A program made the position numbers and the translations under genes. Shown one piece after another: positions 43,886-52,738 of a DNA stretch of 64,000 nucleotides. The stretch covers positions 1 through 64,000 of the forward strand of contig NZ_JANZXB010000010.1 of the NCBI RefSeq assembly GCF_025371035.1. The letters are read 5' to 3'. The stretch comes from Sphingomonas sp. LC-1 (lineage in GTDB: Bacteria; Pseudomonadota; Alphaproteobacteria; Sphingomonadales; Sphingomonadaceae). Below the pieces are notes generated by a model. That model did not search any database. It saw only the letters and a list, made by a program, of their open reading frames with translations, and was not told where the DNA came from. The first letter of the stretch is position 1. Every line of letters starts with the position of its first letter.

Positions 43886-46101
43886 AGTTCACCGAGCCTG
43901 CGGGCACCAATCCTATCGACCGCATGACCGTGGTCGGCCGTGCGACGGACCGCATCGACGGCCCGCGCAAGACCAGCGGGACCGCCCCCTATGCCTATGA
44001 GCATCATGCCGAGGCACCCAATGCCGCCTATGGCTGGATCATCGGGTCGGCGATCGCCAAGGGCCGCATCCGCTCGATGAACTTGGACGATGCGCGCGGT
44101 GCGCCCGGCGTGCTGGGGATCGTCACCGCTGCCGATGCGGGCAAGCTGGGCAAGGGCAATTTCAACACGGTCAAGCTGCTGGGCGGGCCGGACATCGACC
44201 ATTACCACCAGGCGGTCGCCATCGTCGTCGCCGAGACCTTCGAGCAAGCGCGCGCCGCCGCCGGGCTGGTTCAGATCGATTATGAGCGTGCCAAGGGCCA
44301 ATATGATCTGGCCGAAGCGCTGAAGACGGCACCGCTGACCGGCGGTGACAGCGACGAGGGGAGCAAGTCCCCCGCCGCCGATCGGACGGGCAAGTTCGAA
44401 AGCGCCTTCGCGTCGGCACCGGTGACGCTCGACGCGACCTATACCACCCCCGATCACAGCCATGCGATGATGGAGCCCTTCGCCTCGATCGCGGCATGGG
44501 ACGGGGATCGCGTGACGGTATGGACTTCGAACCAGATGATCGCCTGGGGGCGTGGCGACCTGGCCAAGACGCTGGGGCTGCCCAAGGAAAAGGTGCGGCT
44601 AATCTCTCCTTATGTCGGCGGCGGATTTGGTGGAAAGCTGTTCCTGCGCGCCGATGCGGTGATGGCGGCGCTGGGCGCCAAGGCGGTCGGACGGCCGGTC
44701 AAGGTGGCGATGCAGCGGCCGCTGATGGCGAACAATTCCACCCATCGCCCCGCGACGACGCAGCGTATTCGCATCGGTGCCGCCAAGGACGGCACGATCC
44801 AGGCAATCGCGCATGAAAGCGGTTCGGGCGACCAGCCGGGCGGCGGTCCCGAGACGGCGGTGAACCAGACGAAGCTGCTCTATGCCGGGCCGAACCGCCT
44901 GACGTCGATGCGCCTTGCGGTCCTGAACCTGCCCGAGGGCAATGCGATGCGCGCGCCGGGCGAAGCACCGGGCATGATGGCGCTGGAAATCGCCATGGAC
45001 GAGATGGCCGAGAAACTGGCCATGGACCCGGTTGCCTTCCGCGTGAAGAACGACACCCAGGTCGATCCCGAAAAGCCCGAGCGTCGCTTCTCGCAGCGCC
45101 AGCTTGTCCGCTGTCTGGAGGAAGGTGCACAGCGCTTCGGCTGGTCGCGGCGCAATCCCCAGCCAGCCCAGGTCCGTGACGGGCGGTGGCTGGTCGGCAT
45201 GGGCGTCGCCTCGGCCTTCCGCAACCATATGAACATGAAGTCGGCGGCACGGGTCACATTGGGCAAGGATGGCCAGGTCGTGGTCGAAACCGATATGACC
45301 GACATCGGCACCGGCAGCTACACGATCATCGCGCAGACCGCCGCCGAGATGATGGGCGTGCCGATGGCCGCGGTCGACGTTCGGCTGGGCGACAGCGCCT
45401 ATCCGGTCTCGGCGGGCTCGGGCGGCCAGTTCGGTGCGGCCAATGCCACGGCGGGCGTCTATGCCGCGTGCGTCAAGCTGCGCGAGGCGGTCGCGCAGCG
45501 ACTGGGCTTCAACTCGGCCGACCTGACCTTTGCGGACGACCGGGTGACGGGCGGCAACCGCTCGGTGTCGTTGCGCGAGGCCGCCGCAGCGGGCGCCCTG
45601 TCGGCGGAGGACGGCATCGAGTTCGGCGATCTCGACAAGAGCTATCAGCTATCGACCTTCGGCGCGCATTTCGTCGAGGTCGGGGTGGACGCCTATACCG
45701 GCGTGACCCGCCTGCGCCGGATGCTCGCAGTGTGTGCGGCGGGTCGTATCCTCAACCCCAAGGCGGCGCGCAGTCAGGTGATCGGCGCGATGACCATGGG
45801 GGTCGGCTCGGCACTGATGGAGGAGCTGGCCGTCGACACGCGCTTCGGCTTCTTCGTCAATCATGACCTTGCCGGATATGAGGTGCCGGTTCACGCCGAC
45901 ATTCCGCATCAAGAGGTGATCTTCCTGGAAGAAGCCGACGACAAGGCCAATCCGATGAAGGCCAAGGGCGTGGGCGAACTCGGGCTGTGCGGTGTCGGTG
46001 CGGCAGTCGCCAACGCGGTCTATAACGCGACCGGCGTACGCATCCGCGATTATCCGCTGACCCTGGAGAAGCATCTGGATCGCCTGCCCGCCATCGCGTG
46101 A
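43882..46101 (+). CDS. paoC: Periplasmic aldehyde oxidase, molybdenum-cofactor subunit PaoC
   Basis: This catalytic subunit binds the molybdopterin-cytosine-dinucleotide cofactor and hydroxylates aldehydes to acids. Aldehyde oxidase/xanthine dehydrogenase motifs are [69 protein letters not shown] and the C-terminal [20 protein letters not shown], with the active-site glutamate in VGEL. The length (739 aa) matches PaoC. A cofactor-inserting chaperone (PaoD/XdhC) is not adjacent in the window, so it must be elsewhere. Confidence 0.93.
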   Translation: MKFTEPAGTNPIDRMTVVGRATDRIDGPRKTSGTAPYAYEHHAEAPNAAYGWIIGSAIAKGRIRSMNLDDARGAPGVLGIVTAADAGKLGKGNFNTVKLLGGPDIDHYHQAVAIVVAETFEQARAAAGLVQIDYERAKGQYDLAEALKTAPLTGGDSDEGSKSPAADRTGKFESAFASAPVTLDATYTTPDHSHAMMEPFASIAAWDGDRVTVWTSNQMIAWGRGDLAKTLGLPKEKVRLISPYVGGGFGGKLFLRADAVMAALGAKAVGRPVKVAMQRPLMANNSTHRPATTQRIRIGAAKDGTIQAIAHESGSGDQPGGGPETAVNQTKLLYAGPNRLTSMRLAVLNLPEGNAMRAPGEAPGMMALEIAMDEMAEKLAMDPVAFRVKNDTQVDPEKPERRFSQRQLVRCLEEGAQRFGWSRRNPQPAQVRDGRWLVGMGVASAFRNHMNMKSAARVTLGKDGQVVVETDMTDIGTGSYTIIAQTAAEMMGVPMAAVDVRLGDSAYPVSAGSGGQFGAANATAGVYAACVKLREAVAQRLGFNSADLTFADDRVTGGNRSVSLREAAAAGALSAEDGIEFGDLDKSYQLSTFGAHFVEVGVDAYTGVTRLRRMLAVCAAGRILNPKAARSQVIGAMTMGVGSALMEELAVDTRFGFFVNHDLAGYEVPVHADIPHQEVIFLEEADDKANPMKAKGVGELGLCGVGAAVANAVYNATGVRIRDYPLTLEKHLDRLPAIA

Positions 46102-46110
46102 GGGTGGCGC

Positions 46111-47652
46111 TTAGGCCCGCATGGCGGCGACCAGATCATGGTGACTGGGCAGGTCGGCGACCGCCCGGTCACCAAAGACGCGCAGCTTGCGGAACAGCCG
46201 CTCCGCCGCATCGTCTCGCGTCGACGGCTCGCCCCCTGCCTCGTCGGCGAAACCCATGCCGTAGAGGATATATTGGTAGTTGAAATAGGCGAAGCTCTCG
46301 ACATCGAGCGTGAAGTCGAAGCGCCCCGGCGGCCGATAGCGCCATTGCGCCAGCAGATCGCGCAGCCGGTCGGAGATCGAGCCCGGATGAACATTGTCCC
46401 GCCAAAAGGGCTCGTCCCGGCGGCTGAGACAGTAATGGAGCTTCAGGAAATCGGTGATGGTCCGATAGCGCGCCGTCATCAGCGCGTTGAACCGCGCGGC
46501 GGGCGCATCGATCGGACCGCGATGGGGAAATAACTCGGCCAGCATCGCCACCGCCGCCTCGATCAATACGATGCCGGTCGATTCCAATGGCTCCAGAAAC
46601 CCGCCCGCCAGCCCGATCGCCACGCAATTGCCGATCCAGGGACGCCGCCGATAGCCGGGATCGAAGGTCAGGAGGCGTGGCTCGACCATGGCCGGATCGC
46701 GCCCCAGATAGGCCGCCAGCGTCCGTAATGCGGTATCGTCGTCCATATGCGCGTCGGAATAGACCGTGCCGATCCCCCGCCCCTGCGCCAGGCCGATGTT
46801 CCAGCTCCAGCCGGCCGGATGCGCGGTGGCGACCGTCATGGTCGGCAGGCCGCCCCCTGCCGCCGCCTCGTCATAGGGCAGGCGACAGGCGAGCGCGCGA
46901 TTGGTGAAAAGCTGATCCCGGACCGACACCAGTTCCTCACCGAGCACGCCGCCAATCAGTTCGGCCCGCTGTCCCGTGCAATCGACGTAAAGGTCCGCGA
47001 CCAGCGAGCCATGATGGTCGGTCAGGATATGGTCGATCGCCCCCGCCCCGTCACGCGCCGCGCCGATCAACCGTCCGTTCAGATGGCGGACGCCCATAGC
47101 CACCGCATGGTCCGCCAACAGCGCGACGAGACGATGCGCATCGAAATGATAGGCATAGCTTAACGGGCCGTCATACGCCCCCTCCCCCGCCTGTTTGGGG
47201 CCGCGCCCGGCTGCGGCGACGCGGTGCTGGATCGTCACCGCCTCGGCAAAGGGCACGCGGCCGGACGGCTCCTGGGACAGCCAATGCGCCACCAGATCGA
47301 CGCCGTCCGCCTGAAAGGGCGGCTCGAACGGATGCCAGTAACGGTGCCGCCGCTCCGGTGTCGGGGCATGGCGCCAGTCGTCGAAGCGGATCCCCTGTTT
47401 GAAGGTCGCGCCCGCCGCGCGGATGAAATGCCCCTCGTCGATTCCCAGGAAGCGCAGCGTGTTGCGCATCGTCGGAAAGGCCCCCTCCCCGACGCCGATC
47501 GCCCCGATGTCCGGCGCTTCGAGCAGCGTGATCTTAATGTCGGGCCGCCCGCCCAGATAGCGCGTCAGATAGGCGGCGGTCAGCCACCCCGCCGTGCCGC
47601 CACCCACGATCAGGATCGAACGATGGCCCCCTTCCCCGCTATGCCCGTCCAT
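46111..47652 (-). CDS. Flavin-dependent tryptophan halogenase family protein
   Basis: The FAD motif ILIVGGGTAGWLTAAYLTRY, the catalytic-lysine block AAGATFKQGIRFDDW, and a degenerate W-x-W-x-I motif (GWSWNIGLAQGRGIG, with Gly in place of the usual Pro) place this in the tryptophan-halogenase family. The C-terminal part (FLEPLESTGIVLIEAAV, PFWRDNVHPGSISDRLRDLL) is intact. Sphingomonads carry many such proteins, often beside TonB receptors, and their substrates are mostly unknown; halide use cannot be assumed. ATG 47652 lies 5 bases after the VapC-like toxin stop, so both are probably on one transcript. Confidence 0.85.
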   Translation of the reverse strand: MDGHSGEGGHRSILIVGGGTAGWLTAAYLTRYLGGRPDIKITLLEAPDIGAIGVGEGAFPTMRNTLRFLGIDEGHFIRAAGATFKQGIRFDDWRHAPTPERRHRYWHPFEPPFQADGVDLVAHWLSQEPSGRVPFAEAVTIQHRVAAAGRGPKQAGEGAYDGPLSYAYHFDAHRLVALLADHAVAMGVRHLNGRLIGAARDGAGAIDHILTDHHGSLVADLYVDCTGQRAELIGGVLGEELVSVRDQLFTNRALACRLPYDEAAAGGGLPTMTVATAHPAGWSWNIGLAQGRGIGTVYSDAHMDDDTALRTLAAYLGRDPAMVEPRLLTFDPGYRRRPWIGNCVAIGLAGGFLEPLESTGIVLIEAAVAMLAELFPHRGPIDAPAARFNALMTARYRTITDFLKLHYCLSRRDEPFWRDNVHPGSISDRLRDLLAQWRYRPPGRFDFTLDVESFAYFNYQYILYGMGFADEAGGEPSTRDDAAERLFRKLRVFGDRAVADLPSHHDLVAAMRA

Positions 47653-47657
47653 CCCGG

Positions 47658-48134
47658 TCACATCCTTACGAACAGGTTGCGGAACCAGGGCGATCCGCCC
47701 CGCGTCGCCTGCCGCCAATCCTCTCCGCTATCATCGGGCACGAATCCCCATGGAGAGAATAGCTTGGGCCGCCCCACCTTATAGGCAGACACGTTGCGCG
47801 TGACGAGGGTCAGGCCGTGGACCAGCGCCGTCGCCACCAGCAGCGCATCGCGCGTCACCGGATAGCCCAGCCCCGCCGAACGCCGGACCACCGCGACATC
47901 GACCGGCAGGATGCGCCCGTCGAACGCTGGCAAGACGCGATCGGCAATCCAATCGCCGCCCGTCGTACCCTTCCGCGACGGCGGCGCTACATCCTGCAGG
48001 TCGAGCAGCGTGATCGCCGACAGGAACAATTCCTGGCGAGGAACCCCCGCCGCCCACTCGATCAGACCGGGATCCGCCCCGCCGCCCCGTGCGGCGCGCA
48101 GTTCGGCCACGACCATCGCATCCAGCAGATACAT
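47658..48134 (-). CDS. vapC: PIN-domain (VapC-type) toxin
   Basis: The 158-residue protein opens MYLLDAMVVAELRAA with the first acidic PIN residue (Asp5), followed by ELFLSAITLLDLQD (acidic), FDGRILPVDVAVVR and TRDALLVATALVHGLTLVTR with the later Asp, and ends with a conserved Arg/Asn strand. PIN toxins are Mg2+-dependent ribonucleases that cleave tRNA or rRNA. The start ATG 48134 overlaps the antitoxin stop by one base. The C-terminal 30 residues are longer than the core and may be non-conserved. Confidence 0.8.
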   Translation of the reverse strand: MYLLDAMVVAELRAARGGGADPGLIEWAAGVPRQELFLSAITLLDLQDVAPPSRKGTTGGDWIADRVLPAFDGRILPVDVAVVRRSAGLGYPVTRDALLVATALVHGLTLVTRNVSAYKVGRPKLFSPWGFVPDDSGEDWRQATRGGSPWFRNLFVRM

Positions 48135-48370
48135 CAGCGCGGTCGGTCCCAGTCGCGTCCCGTCACCACCTGTTCGACGGGGAGCGCATCGGGATCGGCG
48201 AGCAGATCGACGATCGTCTCCGTCTGCCCCGCCAATTGGCGAAAGGCACCGATGCCCAGCAGGACATGGGTCGGCTTTCCGCGATCGGTGATGAAGACCG
48301 GTTCGATTCGCGCGAGCCGCTTGGCGCGGCTGACATCCTGATTGAACTCGCGACTGGTCAGCGTCTTCAT
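48134..48370 (-). CDS. Phd/YefM-type antitoxin
   Basis: The 78-residue protein begins MKTLTSREFNQDVSRAKRLA and contains EPVFITDRGKPTHVLLGIGA, the Phd/YefM DNA-binding N-terminal domain; the acidic C-terminal tail (ETIVDLLADPDALPVEQVVT) is the likely toxin-binding region. It forms a type II module with the PIN toxin downstream and would repress its own promoter upstream of 48370. ATG 48370 is the family start; the ORF extends 10 codons upstream. Confidence 0.82.
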   Translation of the reverse strand: MKTLTSREFNQDVSRAKRLARIEPVFITDRGKPTHVLLGIGAFRQLAGQTETIVDLLADPDALPVEQVVTGRDWDRPR

Positions 48371-48567
48371 CCGCGCCTCCGACCGTCCGGAACGGCCCAT
48401 CGATATGTAGGTACGTACCTACATTGTAGCATCCAAAACACATTTTGCCACGTGCCGTTCGAAATCCCACATCGCGCCGCAAAATCCCGTTGCAACTTGA
48501 TGTGACTTGCCTCGCTATCCGCCGGTCACGCCCACCGATAACGGCGAGACGGGGGGATCAGCATCGC

Positions 48568-49929
48568 ATGAACGACGCCATCGACAGTTTCTGGCACACC
48601 GCTGGCGGCATTTTATCGCCCCATGGACCCGCGATCGCGGGAGCGGCGGCGACCTATGCGCCCGGCGACTACAGCATTCATTTCTTCCTGCAATTGGCGG
48701 TCATTCTGCTCGCCTGTCGGATCGTCGGCTGGTTCGGCCAGCGCTTCCTCGCGCAACCGCCGGTGGTGGGGGAGATGATTGCGGGCGTGATCCTGGGGCC
48801 GTCGCTGCTTGGCCTGGCCTTCCCCAATCTGCAGGGCGCGATCTTTCCCAAGGAAACGCGCAATGTCCTTTATGCGGGCGCGCAACTGGGGGTGGCGCTC
48901 TACATGTTCCTGGTTGGCCTGACCCTGCGGCTCGACCATTTCGAGTCCAAGGCACGCAGCGCGATGGCGGTATCGGCATCGGGGGTCATCGCGCCGTTCC
49001 TGATCGCGGTGGCGATCACGCCGCTGCTGTTGACCGTACCGGGCCTGTTCGCGCCGGGGATCAGCCAGGCCAATGCGACGCTGTTCATGGGCGCCTGTAT
49101 CGCACTGACCGCCTTTCCGATGCTGGCGCGGATCATCAACGAGCGGGGGCTAGCCAACAGTCCGCTCGGCACCCTGTCGCTGGCGGCGGGGGCGTTCGAC
49201 GATGCGGCCTCATGGTGCGTGCTGGCCATCGTGCTGGCGACGTTCGGCGGGGGTAGCGGGGTGGCAATCCTGGCGATCGGCGGTGCGTTTCTCTATGTGG
49301 GCTTTCTCGTCCTGTTCGGCCGCCGCCTTCTGGCGCCGCTGGGCCGTGCGGTCGAGGCTCGGGGCGAGATGAGCATGAACGTGCTGGCGGTCACGCTGAT
49401 GGCCTTTTGCACTTCCGCCTTCATCATGGACGCGATCGGCGTGCATGGCATTTTCGGCGGTTTCATCCTGGGCGTCTTCATGCCGCGGGGCCTGTTCGTC
49501 ACCGAGTTGAAGAAGAAGGTCGAACCGCTGGCGGTCGTCCTGCTGCTGCCGATGTTCTTCACCTATTCGGGGCTGAACACGCGGATGGACATGGTCAATT
49601 CGGGCGAGTTGCTGTTGATCGCGCTGGGCATTCTGGCCGCCTCGATCGCGGCCAAGTTCGGCGCCTGCTATCTGGCGGCGCGCGCCTGCGGCGAGGACAA
49701 CCGCACCGCCATGGGCATCGGCGCGCTGATGAATTCGCGCGGCCTGATGGAGCTGATCATCATCAATATCGGGCTGCAAAAGGGTATCATCGGCCCGACC
49801 CTGTTCTCGATGCTGGTGCTGATGGCGATCGTCACGACGATGATGGCGAGCCCCCTGTTCGAATATGTCTATGGCCGCAAGGCGCGGCTGATGGACGAGA
49901 TGGAGGCGCTCAAGACCGCCTCCACCTGA
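48568..49929 (+). CDS. CPA2-family cation/proton antiporter
   Basis: The 453-residue membrane protein has about 12 transmembrane spans of the NhaP/Kef type (HFFLQLAVILLACRIVGWFG, EMIAGVILGPSLLGLAFPNL, SLAAGAFDDAASWCVLAIVL with the ion-binding acidic pair, IMDAIGVHGIFGGFILGVFM). No C-terminal TrkA-N domain is attached, unlike Kef, so it resembles NapA/GerN-type Na+/H+ antiporters. The ATG 48568 start removes 41 hydrophilic residues of the longer frame. It is monocistronic. Confidence 0.88.
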   Translation: MNDAIDSFWHTAGGILSPHGPAIAGAAATYAPGDYSIHFFLQLAVILLACRIVGWFGQRFLAQPPVVGEMIAGVILGPSLLGLAFPNLQGAIFPKETRNVLYAGAQLGVALYMFLVGLTLRLDHFESKARSAMAVSASGVIAPFLIAVAITPLLLTVPGLFAPGISQANATLFMGACIALTAFPMLARIINERGLANSPLGTLSLAAGAFDDAASWCVLAIVLATFGGGSGVAILAIGGAFLYVGFLVLFGRRLLAPLGRAVEARGEMSMNVLAVTLMAFCTSAFIMDAIGVHGIFGGFILGVFMPRGLFVTELKKKVEPLAVVLLLPMFFTYSGLNTRMDMVNSGELLLIALGILAASIAAKFGACYLAARACGEDNRTAMGIGALMNSRGLMELIIINIGLQKGIIGPTLFSMLVLMAIVTTMMASPLFEYVYGRKARLMDEMEALKTAST

Positions 49930-50180
49930 CACGCGGGTCTGAGCCGATCGCATCAGGGCCCCTATGTGAGCGTTACATCCAACTGCCCTGTCCGGCAGAC
50001 AAGAGCGGCACGGCCGTCGCCCCCTGGCAGAGTAACCCAAAGCAATCCCGACATTTTTTCATTGTCTAATACGGGATACTAGCCCAGATTGCGCGAACAG
50101 CGGAGGCGGACACCGTCCCGTTCGTGTGGCAGGAGACGCCCCGCGCCGGAATGGTGTGACGTCGGCTCCTCCATCCAAAA

Positions 50181-50196
50181 ATGATAGCGCTACTAT
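50181..50196. promoter_or_regulatory. LacI-type operator before the GH9 gene
   Basis: ATGATAGCGCTACTAT is an imperfect palindrome centred on AGCGCT, the core of many LacI-family operators. It immediately precedes the ribosome site AGGAGGGG (50197-50204). Binding here would block expression of the GH9 gene until an oligosaccharide inducer appears. No LacI gene is adjacent. Confidence 0.5.
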
Positions 50197-50206
50197 AGGA
50201 GGGGTT

Positions 50207-52696
50207 ATGCTGAAACGGATAGGGATCGCCTTGTTGACCTCGGCGAGTCTGGTGGCCGGGGCCTGTGCCGCCCATGCCCAATCGCTGACGGTCACGCCGG
50301 CCGAAACGCTGGAGACCCAGGGGCTGACCGTGATGGTCGACCAGAATCAGTTCAGCCCGATCTTCTTCGACGAGAAGAATGCCGGCATCCAGATCGTCCT
50401 GCATGGCGAACGGATCGCGACCGATGGCGCGGTGCGGCTGAACCCCACGCCCGAGCAATGGGACCCCGTTCCCGCCTTTGTCAGCCGGACACGCGGGTCC
50501 GAACCCAATCAGGTGATCGTCCGCTCCACCTATAAGGAGCAGGGGCTGAGCTACCGCGTCAAGGTAACGGCAGAGGGCGATGGCTTTCGGATCGCGGTCG
50601 ACCTGGATCAGCCGCTGCCCGCGGCCCTGGCAGGCAAGGCAGGGTTCAATCTGGACTTCCTGCCGACCAGCTATTTCGGCAAGACCTATCTGATGGACGC
50701 GGCCCCCGGCCTGTTCCCGCGCCATGCCACCGGACCGATGGCGAAGAACGGCACGGGCGATCCGATGCCGCTGGCGTCCGGCGGCAAGTCGATTACCCTG
50801 TCACCCGAAGACCCGTTGACGCGCTTCACCATCACCTCGGACGTGGGGCCGCTGGAGCTGTATGACGCGCGCAATCGGGCGCAAAATGGCTGGTTCGTCG
50901 TCCGCTCGCTGATCGCGGCCGGGGCGAAGGAGAATGCGGTCGTCTGGCATGTCCGTCCCAATGTGGTGAAGGACTGGGTCCGCGCGCCGGTCGTGTCGTT
51001 CAACCAGGCGGGCTACACGCCGGGTCGGCCGAAGATCGCACTGATCGAAACCGATCCGCACGGGACGGCCCCCGCCGAGGCGGAGCTTGTCCGCCTCGCC
51101 GCCGATGGCACGCGCCAGTCGGTGCTGCGCGCAGCCGTCAGCCCACGTGGTCGCTGGATGCGGTATAACTATGCCGCGTTCGACTTTTCGAGCGTGCGTG
51201 ATCCGGGCATCTATGCCATTTCCTATGGCGGGCGGACCACCAACCCCTTCCGCATCGCCGCCGATGCCTATGACCGCATCTGGCAGACCTCGCTCGACAC
51301 CTTCATCGCCGAACAGATGGATCATGTCGGCATTCGCGAGCAATATCGCGTCTGGTCCGCGCCCTCCCATCTCGACGACGCGCGGCAGGCCCCGCCCAAT
51401 CATGTCCATTTCGACGGGTACAAGATGGGGCCGAACCTCGATTCCCCCTTCAAGCCCGGTGAGCACATTTCCGGCCTGAACGTCGGCGGCTTTCAGGATG
51501 CGGGCGATTACGACATCCAGACGCCGCAAAACGCCGCCGTGGTGCGCGATCTGGTCTGGGGTCGCGAACTCTATGGCCTCGACTGGGACGAGACGAGCGT
51601 GGACGAGGCGGCGCGCGCGGTTGAAATCCGCAAGCCCGACGGCAAGCAGGATGCCATCCAGCAGATTCGCCACGGCGTCCTGCAACTGCTCGCCCAGTAT
51701 AAGGTCTTCGGCCATGCGATCGTCGGCATCATCGATCCGGTCCAGCGGCAATATGCCCATCTGGGCGATGCGGGATCGCAGACCGACAATCTGACCTATG
51801 ACGCGGCGCTGGGTGGCAGCGAGCGCAAGGGCGGCGCGTCGGGCGCGCAGGACGATCGCTGGGCCTTCACCACCGATCTGCCCGCCAACAATCTGGCGGT
51901 CGCGGGGGCGCTGGCTGCGGCCTCACGCTCGCTGGCCGATAGCGATCCGGCCATGGCGGCGGAGGCGTGGGATGCGGCCAAGATACTGTGGAGCCGCCAG
52001 CAGAAGGGCAAGATCAAGGCGGGCGATGGCCGCGACGATTCGGGCTCACCCTGGTCGGCGGATGGGGCCAATGTCGGTGCGACGGTCGAGATGCTGATCA
52101 CCAGCAAGGGCGACCGCGTCTATGCCGATCGCCTGCGCACGCTGATGCCCGTCATATCCAAAAGCTTTGCCTGGGTCGGTGCGTCGGCGGTCCGGGCCAT
52201 CCCGTTCATGGACGCACGCTACCGCGCCGCGCTGGTGCCGCTGGTCCGCCAGGCCAAGGCGAAGATGGACGCGGAGGTGGGCAAGAACCCCTTCGGCGTT
52301 CCCATTGCGGAGGGAAGCTGGGCCGGATCGCATCAGGTGGTCGAGTTCGGATCGACCATGTACCTGATGCACAAGGCGTTTCCAGAGATCATCGGCACCG
52401 GCTACACGCTCAACGCGATCGATTACGTGCTGGGCCGACACCCGGCCAACAACCTGTCGCTGGTCTCCACGGTGGGCACCGCGTCCAAGCTGATCGGCTA
52501 TGGCCATAACCGGGCCGATTATGGCTTCATTCCGGGCGGGCTAGTGCCCGGCGTACTGATCGTCAAGCCGGACTTCCCCGAGTTGAAGACCGACTGGCCG
52601 TTCCTGTGGTTCGAGAACGAATATACGGTCGCGACCACCTCCGCTTACATCCTTGCCGCCAATGCCGCGATCGAGGCGACGAAGGAAAATCGCTGA
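50207..52696 (+). CDS. Secreted GH9-family glycoside hydrolase
   Basis: A signal peptide (MLKRIGIALLTSASLVAGAC) is followed by an N-terminal beta domain of about 300 residues (Ig-like CelD_N type: VSFNQAGYTPGRPKIALIET) and an (alpha/alpha)6 GH9 domain with GGFQDAGDYDIQT (catalytic base Asp), VLGRHPANNLSLVSTVG and the late FENEYTVATTSAYILA segment that usually carries the catalytic acid Glu. GH9 enzymes are mostly beta-glucanases, and this may act on xyloglucan or other beta-glucans. ATG 50207 follows a strong AGGAGGGG and a LacI-type operator. The gene is alone, converging with a TonB receptor. Confidence 0.88.
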   Translation: MLKRIGIALLTSASLVAGACAAHAQSLTVTPAETLETQGLTVMVDQNQFSPIFFDEKNAGIQIVLHGERIATDGAVRLNPTPEQWDPVPAFVSRTRGSEPNQVIVRSTYKEQGLSYRVKVTAEGDGFRIAVDLDQPLPAALAGKAGFNLDFLPTSYFGKTYLMDAAPGLFPRHATGPMAKNGTGDPMPLASGGKSITLSPEDPLTRFTITSDVGPLELYDARNRAQNGWFVVRSLIAAGAKENAVVWHVRPNVVKDWVRAPVVSFNQAGYTPGRPKIALIETDPHGTAPAEAELVRLAADGTRQSVLRAAVSPRGRWMRYNYAAFDFSSVRDPGIYAISYGGRTTNPFRIAADAYDRIWQTSLDTFIAEQMDHVGIREQYRVWSAPSHLDDARQAPPNHVHFDGYKMGPNLDSPFKPGEHISGLNVGGFQDAGDYDIQTPQNAAVVRDLVWGRELYGLDWDETSVDEAARAVEIRKPDGKQDAIQQIRHGVLQLLAQYKVFGHAIVGIIDPVQRQYAHLGDAGSQTDNLTYDAALGGSERKGGASGAQDDRWAFTTDLPANNLAVAGALAAASRSLADSDPAMAAEAWDAAKILWSRQQKGKIKAGDGRDDSGSPWSADGANVGATVEMLITSKGDRVYADRLRTLMPVISKSFAWVGASAVRAIPFMDARYRAALVPLVRQAKAKMDAEVGKNPFGVPIAEGSWAGSHQVVEFGSTMYLMHKAFPEIIGTGYTLNAIDYVLGRHPANNLSLVSTVGTASKLIGYGHNRADYGFIPGGLVPGVLIVKPDFPELKTDWPFLWFENEYTVATTSAYILAANAAIEATKENR

Positions 52697-52704
52697 TCCC
52701 GGAT

Positions 52705-52730
52705 GGGGCGAGACGGCATCGTCTCGCCCC
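52705..52730. terminator. Bidirectional terminator hairpin between GH9 and the TonB receptor
   Basis: GGGGCGAGACG and CGTCTCGCCCC form a perfect 11-bp stem with a 4-base loop, between convergent genes. No strong T-run is present on either side, but position and stability indicate a shared terminator. Confidence 0.6.
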
Positions 52731-52738
52731 GCTTACCG

